Shown here: in pieces, positions 52,590-61,379 of the stretch
How the letters are laid out: every line of letters begins with the position of its first letter
How positions within the stretch are numbered: the first letter of the stretch is position 1
Source of the DNA: Candidatus Wallbacteria bacterium
GTDB taxonomy: Bacteria; Muiribacteriota; JAQTZZ01
Reading direction: 5' to 3'
DNA: 64,000 bases
Assembly: GCA_028687545.1 (NCBI GenBank)
Contig: JAQTZZ010000005.1
Coordinates: forward strand, 89,015 to 153,014
Position numbers and translations under genes: made by a program
The notes under the pieces: generated by a model
Seen by the model: only the letters and a program-made list of their open reading frames with translations
Told to the model about the DNA's origin: nothing
Databases searched by the model: none

Positions 52590-53188
52590 AAAAGGATGAT
52601 TTTATAAAAAAACTGTCAGGCAAGCTTTGCGGATTGCCTGAGAGCGAAATAAAGGAAATACTCTATGATTATGAGGAGCATTTCAGGCACGGCCTGGCTG
52701 AAGGCAAAAGCGAAGAAGAGGTAGCTGAAAACCTGGGTGATCCTTCTGATATCGGAAGGCAGTATCAGGCAAATGTGATTCTCAGGGAAGCCAGGGAAAA
52801 CTATTCACTCTATCAGATCTGCAGGGGGATTCTGGCTTTGACCGGCTTGGGAGTGCTCAATCTGTTCATAGTGCTGCCTTTTTATCTGACAGTGATGGGA
52901 TTGCTGATTGGCTCCTGGGCGGTTTCCGCAGCTTTCCCTGTGGTTGGAGTTACTCTGATGCTTTTCCTGTTTTTTGGTGGCAGCCATTTCACAACCATCA
53001 ACTGGGTGTCAGGGCCGATCTGGTTTCCTCCGGAAGGAATCATGGGCTTCCTGAGCGGATTTTTCGTCTCTTTGGGTACTATTACCACCGGCCTTCTGCT
53101 GCTGCTTTTCATGTGGTACATCACCAGGCTGATTTACAAACTGACAGTGGATTATCTCCAGATAAACCTTGACATAATCAGAAAATAA
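52586..53188 (+). CDS. HAAS/DUF1700 domain membrane protein
   Basis: 200 residues from ATG 52586 (ATGA overlap with padR). Residues 1-60 form the HAAS helix bundle: MKKDDFIKKLSGKLCGLPESE, EILYDYEEHF and AENLGDP. Four membrane helices follow. HAAS proteins pair with PadR regulators and transfer a signal from the membrane to the regulator, so it is probably part of the same circuit. Confidence 0.9.
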   Translation: MKKDDFIKKLSGKLCGLPESEIKEILYDYEEHFRHGLAEGKSEEEVAENLGDPSDIGRQYQANVILREARENYSLYQICRGILALTGLGVLNLFIVLPFYLTVMGLLIGSWAVSAAFPVVGVTLMLFLFFGGSHFTTINWVSGPIWFPPEGIMGFLSGFFVSLGTITTGLLLLLFMWYITRLIYKLTVDYLQINLDIIRK

Positions 53189-53199
53189 CAGGAGGGAAT

Positions 53200-54162
53200 A
53201 TGAAAAAAACAGTAATTATACTTGTGATCGTCACGATTTTTTCCTGGGTGGCAGGAGCTGCTTTCACTTCTCTGGCAGCCGGCAGAAATTCAGCCAAGGC
53301 GGCCGGCAGAGAATCCTCGAACAGAGAACAAAGGAACGCACAAACCAGGGCTGACTTCGAAGACAGGCGCCTGTTCGGTGCAGAAACCGTGGAAAGCATC
53401 GACATCAATTGCGTTTCTGAAGATTTGACTTTCTATCCATCAAGCGGCGAAATCCAGGTTGCCTTCAAAATTGAAACAGTAGGTCCACGCAAAGACAATC
53501 ACCCGCAGCTCGAGATATCTGAGACAGGTGGGAAGCTGGAAATTTCGATCAGACAGCCGGAAAAATATGGGAATTTCATCAGAAATATCGGAAGTTACAA
53601 AGGCGTGCTGGAGATCGGGCTGCCTGAAAAAAAATTCAGAAGCATCAGTCTCCACTCAGTATCGGGTGATGTGGATTTCCAGCTGCCGGTTTCAGTGGAG
53701 CAGCTATCAGCTGAAACAGTATCCGGGAATCTCGACGGCCTGACTTTTAAAGGCACTGAAATCCGCCTTTCCACTACTTCCGGTGACCTGTCTCTTGAAG
53801 ACATTGAGACTGACAAGCTGGCGGTTAAAACCGTATCCGGAGAGATCAACGGGAAAAACCTGAAATGTAAGTCCTCTGATTTTGAGACTGTTTCCGGAGA
53901 CCTGCGATTCGACGAGATGGAATCTGAAAGAACGCAATTTCACTCTGTTTCAGGCGATTTCTCCTGTCAGAGCCTGATCGGGAAAAGGCATGTTTTCCAG
54001 ACCATGAGCGGAGACGCTGAAATCGATGATTTAACCGGCGAAGAGGAGTTCCATTCCATGAGCGGGGATCTGAGCATCAAGCGGCGGGGCTCTGGAAGCA
54101 ATCCCGGGCAAAGCGAGGAAAATGAGTCTGAGATTGAAAAACCGACAGTAGAGACTCGCTGA
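53200..54162 (+). CDS. DUF4097 beta-helix repeat protein
   Basis: 320 residues; a signal peptide or anchor, then at least six short repeats with a VSGD or MSGD turn (ETVSGNLDG, KTVSGEING, ETVSGDLRF, HSVSGDFSC, QTMSGDAEI and HSMSGDLSI). This is the DUF4097 parallel beta-helix. It likely resides at the outer face of the membrane. GGAGGG precedes the ATG. It is last in the padR operon, as in many genomes. Confidence 0.9.
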   Translation: MKKTVIILVIVTIFSWVAGAAFTSLAAGRNSAKAAGRESSNREQRNAQTRADFEDRRLFGAETVESIDINCVSEDLTFYPSSGEIQVAFKIETVGPRKDNHPQLEISETGGKLEISIRQPEKYGNFIRNIGSYKGVLEIGLPEKKFRSISLHSVSGDVDFQLPVSVEQLSAETVSGNLDGLTFKGTEIRLSTTSGDLSLEDIETDKLAVKTVSGEINGKNLKCKSSDFETVSGDLRFDEMESERTQFHSVSGDFSCQSLIGKRHVFQTMSGDAEIDDLTGEEEFHSMSGDLSIKRRGSGSNPGQSEENESEIEKPTVETR

Positions 54163-54291
54163 TTGAAAGTTGAAGTTGAGTTTTAAGTCCCGGCGCTTTA
54201 GACTATAGAAGCTCCATTCAAAAGATTGTTCCTTATCCGGGGTTGATTGGGCAGAAAGTTCATGGGTAATAGAAAGTGCCGGGGGTATGAG

Positions 54292-55083
54292 ATGAAAATC
54301 ATTGACATGGATGTGCAGCATCTGGATTATGTGGCCCGCTGTGGTTATACAGGGGAAAAATGGAAGAGACCTGAGGAGGTCGCTGAAATCAAGAAAAACT
54401 GGCTCAGAAAAAAGATCGCTCAGGGCATGGTGATCAAGGTGGCCTTGAACGATGAGGGCGTACCTGTGGGCTTTTCCCGGGCATTGCCGATTGATCGGGG
54501 TGCCTGGGGAGTCAAAGGCAGAGACCTGCTGGCTGTCACCTGCTTAGTGGCAGATGATCCGGAAAAGAATTCAGGAAAAAAAAGCACAGGTCTGGGAAGG
54601 CAGTTGATGCAGGCGCTGGAATCAGAAGCCAGGAAGCAATACATGGGGATCTGCGTGACAGGCTGGGAAATGGAATACCCTTACATGCCGGCAGCTTTTT
54701 TCCGGAAACTTGGCTATCAGGAAGTGGCCAGGCAGGATGAACGGGTGCTGCTTCTGAAGGAATTCGAGCCTGTGTCTCATCCGGAGTTCCGGGAAATCAC
54801 CTATACATACACTCCAGTCCCGGAAAAAGTGACTGTGGACCTCATCTGGAATCCTTTGTGCATGACTTCAATCTGCGAGCTTTTCACTGTGCGCGGGGTC
54901 TGCGCGGAATTCGTTCCCAGGGTGGTGTTCAAGGAATACTGCGCAGGTGATCCTGAGACATACCTGAAATATGGAACTGAGCGGGCATTGTTCATCAATG
55001 GCAGGCGCAGGGATTGGGGCTATGATGCACCAAGGGAAGGTGTAATCGCTGAAATCGAAAAGGAATTGAATAAAAGCAAGTGA
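54292..55083 (+). CDS. GNAT acetyltransferase with YoaP domain
   Basis: 263 residues from ATG 54292 (GGGGGT upstream). A GNAT acetyl-CoA site is at LAVTCLVADD and GLGRQLMQALESEA, followed by the FFRKLGYQEVARQD end. The C-terminal ~90 residues (FVPRVVFKEY, TYLKYG and ALFINGR) match the YoaP module. The substrate is unknown. Single gene. Confidence 0.82.
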   Translation: MKIIDMDVQHLDYVARCGYTGEKWKRPEEVAEIKKNWLRKKIAQGMVIKVALNDEGVPVGFSRALPIDRGAWGVKGRDLLAVTCLVADDPEKNSGKKSTGLGRQLMQALESEARKQYMGICVTGWEMEYPYMPAAFFRKLGYQEVARQDERVLLLKEFEPVSHPEFREITYTYTPVPEKVTVDLIWNPLCMTSICELFTVRGVCAEFVPRVVFKEYCAGDPETYLKYGTERALFINGRRRDWGYDAPREGVIAEIEKELNKSK

Positions 55084-55129
55084 AGGAAAATCCATGCAGA
55101 ATGGATCAGCCTAACTAGACAATGTTTTA

Positions 55130-55993
55130 ATGCCTGGAAACTGGATTTTATTCGCTGCTGCCACTGCGGTTTTTTCTGCTGGAAAGGATGTTTTCAGTAG
55201 AATTGGCCTGGATTCAGCAGATGAATACCTGGTTTCCTTCACAACCTGGCTGTTCGCGCTCCCGCTGCTTTCTCTTGCCCTTTGCTTCTCCGGCATCCCA
55301 GTGATCTGTCCCGCATTTTTCCCGGCACTGCTGGTGAGCGGAATTGCGAACACTGCAGCCACAATCCTCTATATGAAGGCCATGCACAGTACCGACATCT
55401 CGATCTGTGTGCCTCTGGTTGCTTTTACTCCTGTCTTCATGCTGCTGACTTCGCCGCTGATCCTGGGCGAATTTCCAGGCCAAAGAGGAGTTCTGGGAAT
55501 ATTTTTTATCACCGCAGGTTCTTATTTTCTGCAGCTGGAGAAAGGAAAAACCGGATTTATGGCTCCTTTCAAGGCTTTGCTATACAACAGGGGAGCCCGC
55601 TATATGGCAATAGTAGCCTTCATCTGGAGTATTTCCGCCAATTTCGACAAAATGGGCATTCTTAATTCTTCTCCTTTTTTTTGGTCTTTCAGTTCCTGCC
55701 TGTTTGTAATCCTGAGCATGCTCCCGATTTTGCATTGTCACGGTTGTTTCGGCAGAACCGGGAAGAATTTTGGCAGTCTGGCCCTGGCTGGTATCAGCCA
55801 CAGCTTGATGCTGATCTGCCAGATGACCGCGGTTTCAATGACACTGGCGGCTTATGTGATCTCCATCAAACGCACCAGCATAGTGCTGGTGGTGCTGGCA
55901 GGGAGCCTGATCTTCAAGGAAGGCGGGTTGAAGGAAAGACTGTTCGGCTCAGCCCTGATGCTGGCCGGGGTGATGCTGATAACATTATTTTAA
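55130..55993 (+). CDS. EamA/DMT-family transporter
   Basis: 287 residues and ten helices in two five-helix halves. The first half ends VLGIFFITAGSYFLQ and the second ends LFGSALMLAGVMLI, the duplicated EamA pattern. Substrate unknown. No clear ribosome site precedes ATG 55130. A hairpin follows the stop. Confidence 0.88.
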   Translation: MPGNWILFAAATAVFSAGKDVFSRIGLDSADEYLVSFTTWLFALPLLSLALCFSGIPVICPAFFPALLVSGIANTAATILYMKAMHSTDISICVPLVAFTPVFMLLTSPLILGEFPGQRGVLGIFFITAGSYFLQLEKGKTGFMAPFKALLYNRGARYMAIVAFIWSISANFDKMGILNSSPFFWSFSSCLFVILSMLPILHCHGCFGRTGKNFGSLALAGISHSLMLICQMTAVSMTLAAYVISIKRTSIVLVVLAGSLIFKEGGLKERLFGSALMLAGVMLITLF

Positions 55994-55998
55994 TTATT

Positions 55999-56020
55999 GG
56001 GATGAATGGCCGTTCATCCC
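55999..56020. other. 8-bp stem hairpin after the EamA gene
   Basis: GGGATGAA and TTCATCCC (55999-56006 and 56013-56020) enclose a 6-base loop. No T-run follows on either strand, so if it is a terminator it is not a standard one. Confidence 0.55.
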
Positions 56021-56080
56021 AGCGGAGGTTAAGATTAATAAAGGTTGATGTAGAATTAAACCAATCAATCTGGAGGGAAA

Positions 56081-56626
56081 ATGTCTGAAAAATTCAACAT
56101 GCATTATGTTGCTGCAATGGAAGAAGCAGCTGCACTGATTTCCAAACAGAAATGCTTTGAAGTGATGGTCTGCGGCTGCAGGAAAGGCAAGGGGAAATGC
56201 AGTCAGTCCCGCATGGATGTCTGCCTGATCTTTTCATCTGATTCCAAAGGCTCGGGCAAGGACGGGCGCCGGGTGCTCAGCAAGGCTGAAGTGGACGAAC
56301 TGATGCAGCATGCCGCTCTGAAACATCTCGTAGCCAGACCATTCCGCGATCCTAAGCACAAGGAGGTGGTCGAAGGCATCTGCTTCTGCTGTGCCGACTG
56401 CTGCGGATATTTCTTGAACAGGGAAGAACCCTGCGACAAGGGCAGCCTGATCCAGGAAACTGATCAGGGTAGCTGTACAGACTGTGGGATTTGCGTAGAA
56501 TTCTGCTACTTCGGGGCGCGGAAAATCAAGGACGGAAAACTGGCGGTTGATTTCGAAGAATGCTACGGCTGCGGGTTATGCGCAGCTGCCTGTCCTGTTG
56601 GATGCGTGAAGCTGCAGAAGCGATGA
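56081..56626 (+). CDS. Ferredoxin-type two-[4Fe-4S] protein with Cys-rich N-domain
   Basis: 181 residues; GGAGGG precedes the ATG. The C-terminus has two CxxCxxCxxxC cluster motifs (CTDCGICVEFC, CYGCGLCAAAC). The N-terminal ~120 residues have extra cysteine pairs (CGCRKGKGKC, CFCCADCC), which may bind a further cluster, as in some Fe-S electron carriers with a CCG-like segment. It may supply electrons to the hydrogenase or other reductases; not adjacent to those. Confidence 0.82.
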   Translation: MSEKFNMHYVAAMEEAAALISKQKCFEVMVCGCRKGKGKCSQSRMDVCLIFSSDSKGSGKDGRRVLSKAEVDELMQHAALKHLVARPFRDPKHKEVVEGICFCCADCCGYFLNREEPCDKGSLIQETDQGSCTDCGICVEFCYFGARKIKDGKLAVDFEECYGCGLCAAACPVGCVKLQKR

Positions 56627-56700
56627 GATTGTTCTCTTGATTTTTTAAGGGCATTGTGGCAATATCTATCTTATCTGAATTTTAATTCCAGGAGGTGCAT

Positions 56701-57375
56701 GTGAAAGGAACAATGATTATTCTGCTTGCTCTCTTTACGTTTTCACTGATCCCTTTGTTTGCCGATACGGTGGAGAATACTGCTATGGCTGCTGAGACGA
56801 ATGAAAATACAATCAAAGCCGATCTGGCTGTTGGAACAATCGGAGCTGCCAAGACAGTCAGCAAGGACATGCCGATCGACAATGAGCTTTGCCCAGTGAT
56901 GCTTGGAAACAAAGTGAAGCCCGGGCTCAATGTTGTGTCCGACGGACGCATCATCAATGTCTGCTGCGAAGGCTGCGTTAAAACGCTGAAGGAAGATGCC
57001 TATCCCCATCTCAAGAATTTCGTGTACGAGAAGGATGGCGTGAAATTCATACTCAAGGAATATCTCAAATCCAGAATCGATACCAATGAGCTGACCGTCT
57101 TGGACGTGCTCGCTCCTGAACAGTTCCAGATCGAGCATATCAAGGGAGCTGTCAATCTGCCCCTTGACAGCATAGAAACACTGGCAGCGACAATCCTGCC
57201 GAAAAAAGACGCCAAGATAATTGTCTACTGCATGGGATATATCTGCGGCTCAAGCACTGTCGCATTCAGGAATCTTGTAAAGCTCGGCTATACCAATGTA
57301 ATGGACTACAAGGGCGGCACCTCGGAATGGAAGCAGTATTATCCGGAACTGGTAGTGACTGAACCTAAAAAGTAA
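56701..57375 (+). CDS. Secreted YHS-like/rhodanese domain protein
   Basis: 224 residues from GTG 56701, 5 bp after AGGAGG, with a signal peptide. Residues ~60-90 (ELCPVMLGNKV, VCCEGCVKTL) form a YHS/TRASH-like cysteine motif for metal. Residues ~120-215 are a rhodanese domain with the active-site cysteine C177 in YCMGYICGS. This may be a periplasmic sulfur or metal handling protein. Single gene. Confidence 0.82.
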   Translation: MKGTMIILLALFTFSLIPLFADTVENTAMAAETNENTIKADLAVGTIGAAKTVSKDMPIDNELCPVMLGNKVKPGLNVVSDGRIINVCCEGCVKTLKEDAYPHLKNFVYEKDGVKFILKEYLKSRIDTNELTVLDVLAPEQFQIEHIKGAVNLPLDSIETLAATILPKKDAKIIVYCMGYICGSSTVAFRNLVKLGYTNVMDYKGGTSEWKQYYPELVVTEPKK

Positions 57376-57414
57376 TACCTGGATATTTTATAAAGGGTGC
57401 GATAGAATTCCGAT

Positions 57415-57984
57415 ATGTGGGCATTTTTCAAGCAATTCCTGAAAAACTGCAGGGACACCGGAGCGGTTTCCCCATCTTCGCGGGAGCTGGCCGACCTGGT
57501 GACAAGTTCGGCCGAACTCGAAAGCGCCGGGACTGTGGTGGAATTTGGCACAGGCACTGGAGTTTTTACGGAGTGCATTCAGAGAAAAATCAATCCTGGA
57601 GCATTGTTTTTCGCACTGGAAATCAACCCCTATTTTTACCAGAAAACCCGGGAGCGCTGCCCTGACTGCTGTGTATACTGCGACTCAGCGGCGCATGTGT
57701 CGAATTATCTGGAAAAACACGGCTTGAAAGAGTGCGACTGCATTGTATCCGGCCTCCCCTGGACAGCTTTTGGACGTAAGCTCCAGGAGCAGCTTCTTAA
57801 TGCCACTGTCGCTGCTTTGAAACCTGCCGGAAGATTCGTGACTTTTTCCTATCTGCCGTTTCATCTGATGCCTGCAGGTACAAGATTCAGAGAAATGCTT
57901 TGTGAGAAGTTCAATACCGTGGAAAGGAGCAGGGTGGTCTGGAGAAATTTTCCGCCAGCATTTGTTTATGTCTGTAGAAAATAA
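57415..57984 (+). CDS. SAM-dependent methyltransferase, phospholipid N-methyltransferase (PmtA)-like
   Basis: 189 residues. SAM motif VVEFGTGTGVFT (residues ~41-52), then the acidic ALEINP, a GLPW motif after a hydrophobic strand, and FVTFSY. The GAVSPSSREL near the start is the usual PmtA/LpxM-like N-terminal element. It may methylate phosphatidylethanolamine or an rRNA; lipid is likelier. It overlaps the next gene by 17 bp. Confidence 0.8.
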   Translation: MWAFFKQFLKNCRDTGAVSPSSRELADLVTSSAELESAGTVVEFGTGTGVFTECIQRKINPGALFFALEINPYFYQKTRERCPDCCVYCDSAAHVSNYLEKHGLKECDCIVSGLPWTAFGRKLQEQLLNATVAALKPAGRFVTFSYLPFHLMPAGTRFREMLCEKFNTVERSRVVWRNFPPAFVYVCRK

Positions 57985-58651
57985 AATAGATTTCCAGAGT
58001 TCGATAATCCGAAAGACCAGGGAATTCGTCAGGAAAAGACTGCTCCCTGATCCTACAGGTCATGATTTTCATCATTCGGTAAGAGTAGCCACACTTGCGC
58101 TGAAAATAGCCGGTGAAGAGGACAACCCCGACAGATTCATAATAGAGCTGGCATCGCTTCTCCACGATATTGCTGACTGGAAATTCCATGAGGGAGATGA
58201 TTCTCTGGGAGTTGAACTTTCAAAGCACTGGCTGATTAAAAATAAAGTGACCCCTGAAGTAATTGAATCAGTAATAGATATTCTTAAAAACATTTCCTTC
58301 AGAGGAGCGGGTGTAGAAAACAAAATCAAGTCTCTTGAGGGCAGGATTGTCCAGGATGCCGACCGGCTGGATGCCCTTGGCGCAATCGGGATCGCCAGGA
58401 CATTCGCTTACGGAGGATACATGGGCTCCCTGATCTATGATCCTGAACTGAAGCCGGTCTTTCATGAAAATTTTGAGCAGTACAAAAAAAGCAGGGGAAC
58501 CTCAATCAATCATTTTCACGAAAAACTGCTGCTGCTCAAGGACAGGATGAATACAGACACTGGCCGGAAAATTGCGGCTGAACGGCATCGCTTCATGAAA
58601 GTTTTCCTGGAGAGATTTCTGATGGAGTGGGAATGTGAAGGCTTGGAGTGA
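57968..58651 (+). CDS. HD-domain phosphohydrolase (YpgQ-like)
   Basis: 227 residues from ATG 57968. HD metal ligands: GHDFHHSVRV, LLHDIADWK and QDADRLDALGAIG. This matches the YpgQ/YedJ-type pyrophosphohydrolase group, which hydrolyses nucleotides. The weak ribosome site and overlap with the methyltransferase suggest coupling. Confidence 0.87.
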   Translation: MSVENKIDFQSSIIRKTREFVRKRLLPDPTGHDFHHSVRVATLALKIAGEEDNPDRFIIELASLLHDIADWKFHEGDDSLGVELSKHWLIKNKVTPEVIESVIDILKNISFRGAGVENKIKSLEGRIVQDADRLDALGAIGIARTFAYGGYMGSLIYDPELKPVFHENFEQYKKSRGTSINHFHEKLLLLKDRMNTDTGRKIAAERHRFMKVFLERFLMEWECEGLE

Positions 58652-59453
58652 TTTCAAGCCTGACATCAGGGTGATCACTCCGCTGATCTGCCACCTTTTC
58701 GGGATCAGACTGCCTGAACAATCGTCTGATTATATTCCAGGCGAAGTACTGGCTCTTGAAAACGAGTGCACACTCTGTATTGAACGCTGTCTGATCTATG
58801 CCCCAGACGCAGTCGGTTCATTTCTTTTCGGATACTGTCCGGCTGTTTTCAAAGAAATAAAAGCTGCTGCACCGATCGAACTTCCGCTAAGAGCAGCTTT
58901 CCCCCCCGTGACCCCAGTCTGTTTCGCCACGATGTTCACAGGCACTTCACCCGAAGAGCATGGATTGTCCGTTTATCACAAACCGGTCCTGAAATGCGAT
59001 ACTTTGTTCGATGCTCTGATCAGAGCAGGGAAGAGGGTGGCGATCGTGGCAGTGAAAAACAGCAGCATTGACCTGATCTTCAGGGAGCGGGAACTGGATT
59101 ATTTTTCCGAGGAATCTGACAGCCAGGTGATCGAGCGGGCGCTCTACCTGATCGAGCGCAATCATCATGATTTTATACTTGCCTACAACCAGGAATTCGA
59201 TGACTCGCTGCATGCCACAACGCCGGTTTCAGAACAGTCAATTCAGGCGGTGAAGAATCACACTGCATCCTTTCTGCGTCTTGCCCGGGCTGCAAATCAG
59301 CACTGGAAGCTATGCAACCGGGCGATCCTGTTCGCCCCGGATCACGGAGCCCATTCCGACCCTCTGACAGGCAAAGGTACTCACGGCCAGGATATTCCTG
59401 AAGACATGGATATCTGGCATTACCTTTCACTGGAAAAGGGAATAGATTACTGA
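58635..59453 (+). CDS. Alkaline phosphatase-superfamily nucleotide pyrophosphatase/phosphodiesterase
   Basis: 272 residues from GTG 58635, overlapping the HD gene by 17 bp. The fold starts RVITPLICHLFG; the segment FPPVTPVCFATMFTGTSPEEHG holds the nucleophile, threonine or serine, in the family's TxPxxT region, and later come D in YNQEFDDSLH and the DHGAHSDP cluster with metal histidines. It ends 7 bp into the convergent lipoprotein gene. Confidence 0.8.
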   Translation: MKAWSDFKPDIRVITPLICHLFGIRLPEQSSDYIPGEVLALENECTLCIERCLIYAPDAVGSFLFGYCPAVFKEIKAAAPIELPLRAAFPPVTPVCFATMFTGTSPEEHGLSVYHKPVLKCDTLFDALIRAGKRVAIVAVKNSSIDLIFRERELDYFSEESDSQVIERALYLIERNHHDFILAYNQEFDDSLHATTPVSEQSIQAVKNHTASFLRLARAANQHWKLCNRAILFAPDHGAHSDPLTGKGTHGQDIPEDMDIWHYLSLEKGIDY

Positions 59454-61132
59454 TATTTCTGCAGTCCCATCGGCACATAGAAACGTTCCGAATTTGAAAG
59501 AAGTCCCCAGGGCGATTGAACGATCCCCTGGAACCTCTTGGAGATCGCTTCGACGTTTTCATAAGGATAGAGGAAGGTGCAGGGCTGCTCCTCGTGCAGT
59601 ATTGCATGGAATCGGTGCAGAAGATTTTTCCTGGTTTCGAAATCAAGCGTTTTCCGCAGCTGATCCATGATCCGGTCAGCTTCATCATCTTTAAAACAGA
59701 AATAATTTGACCCTGCTTTCCCTTTCTTGGGGTCTGGAATCTGCGAGGAATGCCAGTTCATGTAAGGATCAGGGTCTGCCGGCCATTGCCAGCCCAGCAG
59801 CAGCGCGTCCAGCTCCTGATTCTGGAGCCTGGTCATCAGGGTGGCATAATCAGGGTATTCAGGGGTCATTTTGATCCCTGCCTGGGCGAGTCCGTTCTGT
59901 ACGATTTCCATCAGGTATTTCATTGCTGTGTTGGGGTTGATGGTCTGGATCGTGAATTGAAATTTAACCCCGTCCTTTTCCAGGATCCCGTCTCCGTCAC
60001 TATCAGTCCAGCCAGCCTCTTTCAAGAGAACCGCAGCCTCAACCGTGGAGAACGGCAGCGGTCTGATGCTGTCGTCATTGGCCCAGAATCCTGGAGCGAA
60101 TGGTCCGGAAACTGTAACACCATGACCATGCCTTACTTCCCTGATGATTTTCTCTCTGTCAATGCACATGGTCACAGCTTTTCTGACTTTCTTGTCTGAA
60201 AAATAAGGTCGCAAAAGATTATAACTGATGCAGACAAACCTGAAAGGGGAGGGATTGAGGTAAATGCTGAATTTGTCGTTGAACTCTTTTTCCTTGTAAT
60301 GAGTCTCATATTGATCAAGGGTGATGGTCATCAGATCAATTTCTCCCTTGAGCAGCATGCTGAAAGCCGGGATCGCGGTAGAAAGAAGCTTGAATTTGAT
60401 TCGGTTCAGGAAAGGACGGCCCAGAAAATAGTCGTCATTAGCCTGAAGAATGATCTGTTCATCGGGTTTCCAGTCTGTCAGTTTGAACGGGCCTGTGCCG
60501 ACCGGGAATCTATTGTAATTCGAATTGTTGAAGTCATCTTTTTCATACAGATGCCTGGGGACCAGGCCCTGACCCCAGGCGCTGACCAGAGAGGAGTTTT
60601 TCTCCCTGTTGATCACTTTAACAGTAAATTTATCCGGAATTTCCAGAGTGGAAACGAAGGAGAAAGCATCCCTTGAAATTGTCTGGACAGCAGGATCCAT
60701 CAGTTTTTCATAATTGAATTTCACGTCGTCTGCGTCGAACGGTTCGCCGTCTTGCCATTTCACACCTTTCCTAAGGTGGAAAGTGACGCTCAGTTCGTCT
60801 GTAGAAACTTCCCAGGTTTCAGCCAGATCGCCTGTCAGTTTCAGATTGTCGTCATATTTAACCAGTCCGTTGAACAGCAGGCTGATGACAGTGAGCGAAT
60901 CTCCGTCAGCGCAGAGGATCGGATTCAGGGTCTGCGGGCTGCAGGCCAGATGCATGACCAGAGTGTCGCCATAGGAAGGGGAGGAGTCGGGTTTAGCGGT
61001 CTGTGACTCTGCAGTGCCAATGGGGACTGTTTTTATTGCAGAACCGACAGTGGATTCTGTCTGTTTCCCGCATCCGTCAACAAGCAAAATTAACATCAGA
61101 ACGCTTGAAAAAAAGCAGAGTAAACTTTTCAC
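59447..61132 (-). CDS. ABC transporter peptide/oligopeptide-binding lipoprotein (SBP family 5)
   Basis: 561 residues from GTG 61132 (GGGGAAAC upstream). Signal sequence with lipobox LVDGC at ~17-21. Family pattern: DTLVMHLACSPQTLNPI, NGLVKYDDNLKLTGDLAETW, then FTIQTINPNTAM, and SQIPDPKKGKAGSNYFCF. It binds peptides or other substrates for an Opp/Dpp-type importer, but no permease or ATPase genes are in the window. Tail overlap of 7 bp with the phosphodiesterase gene. Confidence 0.9.
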   Translation of the reverse strand: MKSLLCFFSSVLMLILLVDGCGKQTESTVGSAIKTVPIGTAESQTAKPDSSPSYGDTLVMHLACSPQTLNPILCADGDSLTVISLLFNGLVKYDDNLKLTGDLAETWEVSTDELSVTFHLRKGVKWQDGEPFDADDVKFNYEKLMDPAVQTISRDAFSFVSTLEIPDKFTVKVINREKNSSLVSAWGQGLVPRHLYEKDDFNNSNYNRFPVGTGPFKLTDWKPDEQIILQANDDYFLGRPFLNRIKFKLLSTAIPAFSMLLKGEIDLMTITLDQYETHYKEKEFNDKFSIYLNPSPFRFVCISYNLLRPYFSDKKVRKAVTMCIDREKIIREVRHGHGVTVSGPFAPGFWANDDSIRPLPFSTVEAAVLLKEAGWTDSDGDGILEKDGVKFQFTIQTINPNTAMKYLMEIVQNGLAQAGIKMTPEYPDYATLMTRLQNQELDALLLGWQWPADPDPYMNWHSSQIPDPKKGKAGSNYFCFKDDEADRIMDQLRKTLDFETRKNLLHRFHAILHEEQPCTFLYPYENVEAISKRFQGIVQSPWGLLSNSERFYVPMGLQKYQ

Positions 61133-61379
61133 GTTTCCCCTGGCAAGTCTTTAGTACAAGATGGAAATATTATATCAAAAGTCCTGAAAAAATCCATTGA
61201 AGCAGGATGAAGCAAAATGAATCAGAATGATGCTTCTTTTTTTTCTCTTGTCAGGTAAAATTGGATTATGAATATAGCCGGGACTATTCTGTAACAATTC
61301 ATTTACAGTATATTTGCTCGAAAGAAGACTATTCCCGTCTATATTTATTGATAAGAACAAATTGGACTGCGGGGTTAAC

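Noticed and set aside
61209..61244. Weak stem GAAGCA/TGCTTC followed by eight T, as a terminator
   Set aside because: The loop is 16 bases long and no plus-strand gene ends upstream, so a terminator role is not supported.
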